Shown here: piece by piece, positions 1-4,016 of the stretch
Numbering within the stretch: position 1 is the first letter of the stretch
Layout: the number at the start of each line of letters is the position of its first letter
NCBI GenBank assembly: GCA_028678715.1
Contig: JAJRCY010000079.1
Location: forward strand, 1 to 5,241
Origin: Methanomicrobiales archaeon
GTDB taxonomy: Archaea; Halobacteriota; Methanomicrobia; Methanomicrobiales; JACTUA01
DNA: 5,241 bases
Direction: 5' to 3'
Program-made: the position numbers and the translations under genes
Notes under the pieces: generated by a model
The model's input: the letters and a program-made list of their open reading frames with translations, nothing else
The model's database searches: none
What the model was told of the DNA's origin: nothing

Positions 1-731
1 ACCATGCACTGGGACGCGGCGGTCTCCAGGACGGGATCCGGCTTCGGGGCAAAGAACTCATCAAAGGCCTTCCGGACCCCGGGGGTATTGATGTAGTCGT
101 GGGAGAGGATGATCCCGCCCGGGCTCATCCGCGGGTAGAAGAACTCCAGGCAGTCCCTGGTGGACCGGTGGGTGTCCACGTCCAGGTTCACGAAGGAGAA
201 CCGGCGGTCGCGGGTCAGCATCGCCGTGTCCGGGAAGATCCCCCGGTAGATGAAGACCTGGGAGAAGTTACGGAGGTACTCCCGCACCAGATCCTCGGAG
301 GCTGAGAACTTCCCCTCGTAGAATGGCCAGACCGCATCGATCTCGTCCACCCTCGGGAGCCCTTCAAAGGTGTCAAAGAGGTGGAGCGGCCGGTCCCCCT
401 TTGCCCGGCAGATGATCTTGGCAGAACCCCCCCGGTACACCCCCACCTCGGCGATGTCCCCCGGCACCTTTGCCGTCCGCTTCACCGCCATGTGGATGTG
501 GTAGGCCTCGATGTCCTCGATGAGGAGCTCGGTCTCAGAACGGATCTCCTTTAAGAGCAACTGGAACTCCCTGCGTTCCGCGTCACCGTAATGGCTGAGC
601 CTGCCCCGCATCGCCACATCGTAGCCCATCACCGGATCGATGATGAAGGCTTTCCGGAACCGGGAGACATACCGGCTCGGGACAACGGTATCGAAGGCCT
701 GGATGAGGTCCTTGCGGGGGATAAGGCTCAT
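1..731 (-). CDS. TylF-family class I SAM-dependent methyltransferase (3' end cut by window edge)
   Basis: Codons 1-243 are read from ATG at 731 down to the window edge; the last residues and the stop lie outside. The family transfers a methyl group from S-adenosylmethionine, usually to a sugar or natural-product hydroxyl; the substrate here is unknown. Visible hallmarks are the SAM-binding glycine motif EVGVYRGGSAKI (residues 95-106), LFDTFEGLP (118-126), NLDVDTHRST (182-191) and PRMSPGGIILSHDYI (200-214), then GVRKAFDEFF. The acidic residues in LDVD and HDY match the family's metal/substrate-binding positions, but the usual DDY reads HDY here. The family is typically 220-260 residues, so little is missing. 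No Shine-Dalgarno sequence precedes the start; a TATA-like box sits where a near-leaderless transcript would need it. It is divergent from the DHS gene. Family assignment is firm; substrate and pathway cannot be told. Confidence 0.85.
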   Translation of the reverse strand, partial: MSLIPRKDLIQAFDTVVPSRYVSRFRKAFIIDPVMGYDVAMRGRLSHYGDAERREFQLLLKEIRSETELLIEDIEAYHIHMAVKRTAKVPGDIAEVGVYRGGSAKIICRAKGDRPLHLFDTFEGLPRVDEIDAVWPFYEGKFSASEDLVREYLRNFSQVFIYRGIFPDTAMLTRDRRFSFVNLDVDTHRSTRDCLEFFYPRMSPGGIILSHDYINTPGVRKAFDEFFAPKPDPVLETAASQCM

Positions 732-755
732 GCGGGGTGAGCGTGAGTCCTGGAA

Positions 756-765
756 CCATAAATAA
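756..765 (-). promoter_or_regulatory. TATA-like box for the methyltransferase gene
   Basis: On the minus strand this reads TTATTTATGG, an AT-rich island in GC-rich DNA. Its centre is about 30 nt upstream of the ATG at 731. With the usual archaeal spacing of about 25-27 nt from TATA centre to transcription start, the transcript would begin within about 5 nt of the start codon, which fits the absence of a ribosome binding site. Confidence 0.5.
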
Positions 766-783
766 CCCTCAGTCAGGAATCCG

Positions 784-836
784 GGGTTGTTCCTGCATCC
801 GGTCATACCGACAGGGGGCCTGCCGGTTCACAACCC
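784..836. repeat. Nested inverted repeat between divergent promoters
   Basis: An outer pair GGGTTGT (784-790) / ACAACCC (830-836) encloses an inner hairpin ACCGACAGG (807-815) / CCTGCCGGT (819-827), with one A-C mismatch and a 3-nt loop. It lies upstream of both predicted promoters in the 249-bp gap between the divergent methyltransferase and DHS genes. It could be a regulator binding site or a DNA structure; no function can be assigned. I see no other feature in 732-980 besides the two TATA-like boxes. Confidence 0.4.
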
Positions 837-943
837 GAGAGACCAGGGGGAGTTGCGGTTTCCCTCGCCCACCCGTCTGTCCGGCCTGGCCTCTCCGGCT
901 GTCCTGTCCCTCCGTGATCTCTTCCGGTTCCGTCCCCTCAACG

Positions 944-951
944 CTTATTAA
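944..951 (+). promoter_or_regulatory. TATA-like box for the deoxyhypusine synthase gene
   Basis: CTTATTAA, centred about 33 nt upstream of the ATG at 981. It predicts a transcription start near 973-975 and a 5' leader of only 6-8 nt. Confidence 0.5.
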
Positions 952-980
952 CCCGCCATGGCAACCAATGTGGGAAGCGC

Positions 981-1985
981 ATGAAAGAGAGAACCCCGGT
1001 CACCCCCACGGCCAATATCGCCGACCTGCTGGCCGGCATGGCCTCTACCGGCTTCCAGGGGAGGAGGCTCGGCGAGTCTGTGGAGATCTGGTCCCGGATG
1101 ATCCGGGACCCGGACTGCACGATCCTGCTCGGCCTCTCCGGGGCCATGATCCCGGCCGGCATGCAGCGATGCCTGATGGAGCTGGTCGAGCACCGGTACA
1201 TCGATGTCCTCGTCTCCACGGGGGCGAACATCTTCCACGACGCCTGCGAGCACCTGGGGGTCCGCCACTACCTGGGGCACCACCACATGGATGACGAGGC
1301 ACTCTTCAAGCAGGGGATTGACAGGATCTACGACGTGCTGGCCTACGAGGAGGAGTTCCGGGACGTGGACCGGTTCATCGCCTCCTTCTCGCGGGAGATA
1401 GCCCCGTTCCGGGGCTCGTCGCGGAAGTTTGTGGAGCGGCTGGGGAAGCGGCTCATCGCCGAGGCCCCGGAATCCTCTTCCCTGACCTCTACCTGCGCAG
1501 AGCACGGTATCCCCGTCTTCATCCCGGCCCTCTGCGACTCCTCCATCGGCATCGGCCTGGTCATCGCCCGGCGGCAGGGGATCGAGGTGGACGTGGATCA
1601 GATCGCGGATACGGACGAGATCACGGCCATTGTGGAGAAAGCGAAAAAGACCGGCGTCGTATTCATCGGTGGGGGGGTGCCCAAGAACTTCATCCAGCAG
1701 ACCCAGGTGATCGCGTCGCTCCACGAGCACCAGCTGGGCGGGCACAACTATGCCATCCAGTACACCACCGATGCCCCCCACTGGGGAGGCCTCTCGGGCT
1801 GCACATTCGAAGAGGCGATCAGCTGGGGCAAGGAGGACCCTCGCTGCCCGCGGGTCCAGTGCTTCTGCGATGCCACCATTGCCCTGCCTCTGGTGACCTC
1901 AGCGCTGATCGCCCGGGGGGAGAAACGGAAAGGCAAAGGGGCAGTGCAGCGGAAGCCGGCCCGTTCAAAGAAAGCCCGGAGATGA
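981..1985 (+). CDS. dys: Deoxyhypusine synthase
   Basis: 334 residues. It catalyses NAD-dependent transfer of the 4-aminobutyl group of spermidine to a specific lysine of translation factor aIF5A, the first step of hypusine formation in the cytosol. Recognisable segments in order: GFQGRRLGESVEIW (24-37), LLGLSGAMIPAGM (49-61), the NAD-site motif VSTGAN (78-83), GIDRIYDVLAYEEEFRD (112-128), GIPVFIPALCDSSIG (176-190), GGGVPKNFIQQT (230-241), and SWGK with Lys284 matching the catalytic lysine that forms the enzyme-aminobutyl intermediate (human Lys329). CDATIALPLVTSALI (296-310) is the conserved C-terminal segment. Length fits archaeal DHS. After Gly313 the protein ends in a basic tail rich in Lys and Arg (314-334), which may be variable. 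No in-frame ATG lies just upstream, and the TATA position supports 981 as the start. Key residues are intact, so it should be active. A fragment of a second copy lies at 3335-3432. Confidence 0.95.
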   Translation: MKERTPVTPTANIADLLAGMASTGFQGRRLGESVEIWSRMIRDPDCTILLGLSGAMIPAGMQRCLMELVEHRYIDVLVSTGANIFHDACEHLGVRHYLGHHHMDDEALFKQGIDRIYDVLAYEEEFRDVDRFIASFSREIAPFRGSSRKFVERLGKRLIAEAPESSSLTSTCAEHGIPVFIPALCDSSIGIGLVIARRQGIEVDVDQIADTDEITAIVEKAKKTGVVFIGGGVPKNFIQQTQVIASLHEHQLGGHNYAIQYTTDAPHWGGLSGCTFEEAISWGKEDPRCPRVQCFCDATIALPLVTSALIARGEKRKGKGAVQRKPARSKKARR

Positions 1986-2012
1986 GGGGGGGACGGTCCC
2001 CTCGTCGTTTTT
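1984..2012 (+). terminator. Hairpin plus T5 after the deoxyhypusine synthase gene
   Basis: GAGGGG (1984-1989) pairs with CCCCTC (1998-2003) over the stop codon, followed after a few bases by TTTTT (2008-2012). Archaeal termination relies mainly on the oligo-T tract, so the hairpin may be incidental. The neighbouring gene converges, which favours a terminator here. Confidence 0.45.
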
Positions 2013-2033
2013 CGTATCCGCGGGATGCGGGAG

Positions 2034-2038
2034 AAAAA
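2034..2038 (-). terminator. Oligo-T tract after the 91-aa gene
   Basis: On the minus strand this is TTTTT, beginning about 28 nt past the stop of the gene at 2067-2342. Together with the T5 on the other strand at 2008-2012 it forms a short bidirectional termination zone between two convergent genes. Confidence 0.35.
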
Positions 2039-2066
2039 GAGAACCCTTCTGGAATCGCGTGACCCT

Positions 2067-2342
2067 CTACCGGGTTCCCTCGACCAGTTCAATCGTATAC
2101 CGGTGAGGGTACCCGCTCTTCTTGTAGTTCGGGGATCGCACGATCCGGAACCCGTACCTGCTCTTGCTCATCTGATTCCTGTAGAGAAAATTCAGAAACC
2201 CGCTGACAGAAAACACGCTGGAATCCGGCAGGTGGTTATAATTCACAATCTCCCGTGCGGTTGCTTCCATGCGGGTCAGATCGTTCTGGATCAGGAAATT
2301 GCGGATCAGCTGTGCAATATAGAATCTCTGATTCATGGCCAT
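2067..2342 (-). CDS. Hypothetical protein, 91 aa, possible winged-helix fold
   Basis: I do not recognise a named family. The composition looks like a real folded protein: balanced charge, many aromatic residues, and no Gly/Arg/Pro bias of the kind seen in antisense reading frames of this DNA. Predicted layout by eye: helix 1 (about 6-20, RFYIAQLIRNFLIQ), helix 2 (24-36), helix 3 (43-56, VFSVSGFLNFLYRN), then two strands around a turn (63-70 and 80-87, with GFRIVR and HRYTIELV). Three helices followed by a hairpin is the winged-helix order, so DNA binding is possible but unproven. The start ATG at 2342 is preceded by a run of eight G residues (minus strand, 2356-2349) ending 6 nt upstream, usable as a Shine-Dalgarno by G-U pairing; Met3 at 2336 is an alternative. 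It converges on the DHS gene and diverges from the 93-aa gene. Confidence 0.7.
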   Translation of the reverse strand: MAMNQRFYIAQLIRNFLIQNDLTRMEATAREIVNYNHLPDSSVFSVSGFLNFLYRNQMSKSRYGFRIVRSPNYKKSGYPHRYTIELVEGTR

Positions 2343-2393
2343 TCATATCCCCCCCCTTTCTCCCTTCTCCTACTATCCGGAGGCGCTTTCAGG

Positions 2394-2404
2394 GGAAATA
2401 GTTA
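2394..2404 (-). promoter_or_regulatory. Weak TATA-like box for the 91-aa gene
   Basis: The minus strand reads TAACTATTTCC, centred near 2400, about 58 nt upstream of the ATG at 2342. It would give a leader of about 30 nt containing GGAG (2370-2367) and the G8 run (2356-2349). The match is weak. Confidence 0.25.
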
Positions 2405-2530
2405 CGTATCAGGGAACATCCGGGAAGCCCCCCGGTTAATCTGCCCCGGAACATGAATCACGCAAAGATACGGGCCCGGATCGCGGGAAGAGAGGGGTGA
2501 AGCGCCCCTGGGGTATCGCCCCGTTACCAC

Positions 2531-2537
2531 CTATTAT
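2531..2537 (+). promoter_or_regulatory. TATA-like box for the 93-aa gene
   Basis: CTATTAT, centred at 2534, 28 nt before the ATG at 2562. Normal archaeal spacing puts the transcription start at or next to the start codon, predicting a leaderless mRNA. The rest of the 219-bp gap 2343-2561 holds only short GC-rich inverted repeats, such as AGGGG (2493-2497) / CCCCT (2505-2509), and no supported gene. Confidence 0.45.
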
Positions 2538-2561
2538 CCCCTCAGGCAACCCAGATAAGGT

Positions 2562-2843
2562 ATGAAACAGAAGATCCATGGCCACCTCTACGATACCGCA
2601 ACCGCCATCCTTGTGGCCTCAGAAGAACCCTGGGTGATCTCACCCGTTATCCCCCTGGGACTCCGGAAGAAATACCTGTACAGGACAGAATCCCAAAGAT
2701 TTTTTATCTGGCATAAAACCCACTGGGAGAAGGCACGGGATTTCATCGAACCCGTCACCATGGCCGCTGCAAAGACCCTGTTTCACCAGCTGCCTGTCAA
2801 GGTCCAGGAGTTCGGCGACGCATTCCCTGCTTCTCCCGGGTGA
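2562..2843 (+). CDS. Hypothetical protein, 93 aa, small 'YDT / LYRT' family
   Basis: The N-terminal motif KIHGHLYDTATA (4-15) and a second motif KKYLYRTESQRFFIWH (36-51) match, from memory, a family of short proteins of unknown function in bacteria and archaea. These carry a G-x-LYDT start, then a (K)LY(R/K)T-x(3-4)-(F/Y)F strand pair and an I-x-P segment; IEPVTMAAAKTLF (62-74) would be that last part. The fold appears to be small beta-strands followed by a helix; no catalytic residues or membrane segments are evident. I cannot assign a function. The start at 2562 is supported by a TATA-like box 28 nt upstream rather than by a ribosome binding site. It diverges from the 91-aa gene and converges with the 59-aa membrane-protein gene. 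Members of this family are often in variable genome regions, which suits this location. Confidence 0.75.
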   Translation: MKQKIHGHLYDTATAILVASEEPWVISPVIPLGLRKKYLYRTESQRFFIWHKTHWEKARDFIEPVTMAAAKTLFHQLPVKVQEFGDAFPASPG

Positions 2844-2847
2844 GGGG

Positions 2848-2862
2848 GCCGGGAAGCCCGGC
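2848..2862 (+). repeat. Strong GC hairpin just after the 93-aa gene
   Basis: GCCGGG / CCCGGC is a perfect 6-bp stem with an AAG triloop, starting 5 nt after the stop codon. No T tract follows directly. It may stabilise the mRNA 3' end or simply mark the gene boundary. Confidence 0.4.
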
Positions 2863-2898
2863 GCACCATCAGACCCAAACGGGAAAGGCGACATCTCC

Positions 2899-2935
2899 CT
2901 CAGGAAAAGGCCTTCTGATCATTCCTGAGCTCTTT
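2899..2935 (+). terminator. Candidate terminator after the 93-aa gene
   Basis: CTCAGGAA (2899-2906) pairs perfectly with TTCCTGAG (2922-2929); the 15-nt loop contains the palindrome AAGGCCTT. It is followed by CTCTTTT, a pyrimidine-rich tract. It lies 55 nt past the stop of the 93-aa gene, in the gap before a convergent gene. Confidence 0.45.
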
Positions 2936-3048
2936 TCAATCCCCCTCTCCTCCCACACTGCTATCCCCCGATCAGGGAACGGCAGGCATCCATCGGATGA
3001 TCGGATACATGAGTGATGTTTCGGGGATATCGTGGGGAACAGCCCATG

Positions 3049-3054
3049 AAAAAA
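3049..3054 (-). terminator. Oligo-T tract after the 59-aa membrane-protein gene
   Basis: The minus strand reads TTTTTT starting 18 nt after the stop codon, a typical archaeal intrinsic termination signal. No clear hairpin precedes it. Confidence 0.4.
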
Positions 3055-3072
3055 GGAAGGAAACCCGCACTG

Positions 3073-3252
3073 CTATTCCCACTCTCTCCAGAGCAACACC
3101 AGGCTGGCCATCTCAAAACAGAGGAGAATGGCCCCGCCCACGATTCCCCAGTTCCCGGAAAAGGACTCCAGCCAGGTGCCAAACAGCCATGCAACCGCAC
3201 ACGAAAAAATGAACAATCCCCCAATGATGAAGAGCCGGAACATCTCGGCCAT
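3073..3252 (-). CDS. Small membrane protein, 59 aa, two transmembrane helices
   Basis: The longest open frame here extends upstream to 3462, but its upstream part is Gly/Pro/Arg-rich and runs antisense to the DHS remnant. The real protein most likely starts at ATG 3252, the first of MAEMFRLF. Helix 1 is about residues 5-28 (LFIIGGLFIFSCAVAWLF) and helix 2 about 35-55 (WGIVGGAILLCFEMASLVLL), joined by a short loop (ESFSGN); the C-terminus is WREWE. Helix 2 carries a buried acidic residue (Glu47) and GG motifs, and each helix has one cysteine. The start is supported by a TATA-like box centred exactly 27 nt upstream, predicting a leaderless mRNA. No family is recognised and the function is unknown. 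It converges with the 93-aa gene. The clean hydrophobic pattern in GC-rich DNA makes chance unlikely. Confidence 0.7.
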   Translation of the reverse strand: MAEMFRLFIIGGLFIFSCAVAWLFGTWLESFSGNWGIVGGAILLCFEMASLVLLWREWE

Positions 3253-3274
3253 GCACAGATCATCGCACCGGTCT

Positions 3275-3283
3275 GTATTAAAC
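3275..3283 (-). promoter_or_regulatory. TATA-like box for the 59-aa membrane-protein gene
   Basis: The minus strand reads GTTTAATAC, centred at 3279. The ATG at 3252 is 27 nt downstream, the distance expected for a transcription start, so the mRNA is predicted to begin at the A of the ATG. This decides the start codon. Confidence 0.5.
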
Positions 3284-3334
3284 AAACCTGCCGCATCTCC
3301 TGCAGGAGTTCTACCCTGAAGGGGGATGCGCCAG

Positions 3335-3432
3335 GTCCGGTCTTTCTGCGACGCGGCCATTGCCCTCCCCCTGGTGACCCCGGCGCTGATCGCCCGGGGG
3401 AGAAGCGGCTGGGGAAGAAGCAAAGGAAGTAG
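3335..3432 (+). pseudogene. 3'-terminal remnant of a second deoxyhypusine synthase gene
   Basis: Positions 3335-3408 align with 1854-1928 of the intact DHS gene: 63 of 75 columns match by hand count, with one gap. The codons read V-R-S-FCDAAIALPLVTPALIARG against V-Q-C-FCDATIALPLVTSALIARG in the intact protein (residues 292-313). Five of the codon changes are synonymous. A G6 run in the intact gene is G5 here, a -1 frameshift. After shifting frame it continues GEKRLGKKQRK and stops at TAG 3430-3432, a basic tail like that of the intact protein. Nothing upstream of 3335 resembles DHS: SWGK and all NAD-site motifs are absent and an in-frame TGA lies nearby. It is a decayed fragment, not a gene. 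The divergence suggests an old paralogue rather than a recent copy. Confidence 0.85.
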
Positions 3433-3546
3433 CCCGGGAAGGGTCCTTCTCCCTCGATCCATGAACAGGCCAGATCATCTCATCTCCCATTGAGGGCTCT
3501 GACCCCGCCACGGCTCCTGATGTTTGTTCTGGTCGAAGCAAGACTG

Positions 3547-3663
3547 TGTCATGCATTCGCGTACTACTCCTGGTACGCTCTGGGGGGCTCCGCCCACGCG
3601 GCGGGAGGGGGGACCGTGAGGTCCCCCCCTGGAGCGTCCCGGTAGTACTTCTTGATAATGACA
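3547..3663. repeat. Multi-stem imperfect inverted-repeat element
   Basis: Nested complementary pairs: TGTCAT (3547-3552) / ATGACA (3658-3663); GTACTAC (3561-3567) / GTAGTAC (3642-3648); CGCTC (3576-3580) / GAGCG (3632-3636). Inside lie two hairpins: CTCCGCC (3588-3594) / GGC-GGAG (3600-3607, one bulge), and a perfect 9-bp stem GGGGGGACC (3607-3615) / GGTCCCCCC (3620-3628) closed by the GNRA-type tetraloop GTGA. The two hairpins share G3607 at their boundary. The whole folds as a long stem ending in two side hairpins. It could be a structured RNA, a mobile-element end, or an intergenic repeat family; the sequence alone does not decide. Confidence 0.5.
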
Positions 3664-3696
3664 GGATCCCACCTTTCCTTTCCTGGGATGGACAGC

Positions 3697-3718
3697 GGGA
3701 GGGGGCCGGCCCCCTCCC
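3697..3718. repeat. Perfect 22-bp GC palindrome
   Basis: GGGAGGGGGCC (3697-3707) is followed directly by its exact reverse complement (3708-3718). GACA (3691-3694) / TGTC (3719-3722) extends it past a 2-nt bulge. With no loop it can form a cruciform or act as a dimeric protein binding site. It is followed by no T tract. Confidence 0.6.
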
Positions 3719-3803
3719 TGTCCCACCCCTGTGTGGATAGACCCTTCGCCGGTTGCCCGGATCCCCCAAAGCATTCGGCTCGGTTTGTCCACCTCTTCCT
3801 CGT

Positions 3804-3837
3804 CCAAACCCTTATAATCCCATCCGCCGATATATGA
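3804..3837 (+). promoter_or_regulatory. Promoter region of the tRNA-Ser / ribosomal protein unit
   Basis: CCAAACCCTTATAAT (3804-3818) resembles a purine-containing BRE followed by a TATA box; a second AT-rich box, GATATATGA, lies at 3829-3837. Predicted starts are near 3841 or 3860, giving a pre-tRNA leader of about 40-58 nt. That leader contains GCATC (3866-3870) / GATGC (3884-3888), a possible stem. GGTTTG (3782-3787) and CAAACC (3805-3810) form an inverted repeat just upstream of the first box. Confidence 0.45.
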
Positions 3838-3898
3838 AGCACCCTTCGTGGAGCGGTGCCCCCGGGCATCGCGAGTATCGAAAGATGCGGGATTCTCT

Positions 3899-3983
3899 GT
3901 TGAGGTAGCCAAGCCAGGTATGGCGCAGGTTTGCTAAACCTGTGTCCCCTTGGGACTCGAGGGTTCAAATCCCTCCCTCAGCG
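3899..3983 (+). tRNA. tRNA-Ser (anticodon GCT)
   Basis: Full class II cloverleaf of 85 nt. Acceptor stem GTTGAGG (3899-3905) / CCTCAGC (3976-3982) has one G-U pair. D stem is GCC/GGC (3908-3910, 3922-3924). Anticodon stem is CAGGT/ACCTG (3926-3930, 3938-3942) with loop TTGCTAA and anticodon GCT at 3933-3935, reading AGC and AGU serine codons. The long variable arm GTCCC-CTT-GGGAC (3944-3956) is typical of serine tRNAs. T arm is GAGGG-TTCAAAT-CCCTC (3959-3975). Discriminator G is at 3983. CCA is not encoded and would be added by nucleotidyltransferase. No intron. The gene ends 33 nt before the rps13 start, so it probably shares a primary transcript with the ribosomal operon. Confidence 0.96.
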
Positions 3984-4000
3984 CTTGAGAGGAATTCCCA

Positions 4001-4009
4001 GGAGAGGGG
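4001..4009 (+). promoter_or_regulatory. Ribosome binding site of rps13
   Basis: GGAGAGGGG lies 7 nt before the ATG at 4017. It fixes that start codon against the open frame that continues upstream into the tRNA, where translation would be impossible. Confidence 0.6.
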
Positions 4010-4016
4010 CGATCGG

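Larger units (their letters stand above)
3433..3898. other. Non-coding stretch between the DHS remnant and tRNA-Ser
   Basis: No reading frame here looks like a protein: the open frames on both strands are rich in Gly, Pro and Arg, and two of them run through the tRNA in antisense. The stretch holds a multi-stem inverted-repeat element (3547-3663), a perfect 22-bp palindrome (3697-3718) and AT-rich promoter elements before the tRNA (3804-3837). I see nothing else in 3433-3546. Confidence 0.55.

Noticed and set aside
948..1781. 277-codon open frame on the minus strand
   Set aside because: It is antisense to DHS, whose protein is clearly conserved. Its composition (Gly, Arg, Asp, Val, Pro rich, repeated HVP-type runs) is that of a GC-rich complementary frame.
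2025..2456. 143-codon plus-strand open frame
   Set aside because: It is antisense to the 91-aa gene, which has the better composition and a ribosome binding site. It also starts inside the termination zone.
2453..2500. 15-codon plus-strand ORF upstream of the 93-aa gene, a possible leader peptide
   Set aside because: It has no ribosome binding site and no correctly spaced promoter, and it would lie upstream of the predicted transcription start.
2961..3296. 111-codon minus-strand frame overlapping the membrane-protein gene
   Set aside because: It is Cys/Trp/Gly/Ser-rich and out of frame with the 59-aa protein. The hydrophobic helices, TATA spacing and T6 terminator all support the other frame.
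3335..3400. The DHS fragment as a functional short gene starting at ATG 3326
   Set aside because: It lacks all catalytic and NAD-binding motifs and shifts frame at the G run. No promoter is positioned for it.
3475..3968. Two overlapping minus-strand open frames (145 and 134 codons) over the non-coding stretch
   Set aside because: Both run into the tRNA-Ser gene in antisense and cross the palindromes, and neither has a TATA box or ribosome binding site. One contains a protein-like patch (WDPVIIKKYYRDA), but it is part of the inverted repeat.
3899..3983. tRNA-Ser as an integration (att) site
   Set aside because: No repeat of the tRNA 3' end is found elsewhere in the window, and a ribosomal operon follows immediately with no element or integrase.
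3942..4016. N-terminal extension of S13 upstream of 4017
   Set aside because: The frame is open but overlaps the 3' half of the tRNA. A Shine-Dalgarno precedes 4017, so that ATG is the start.
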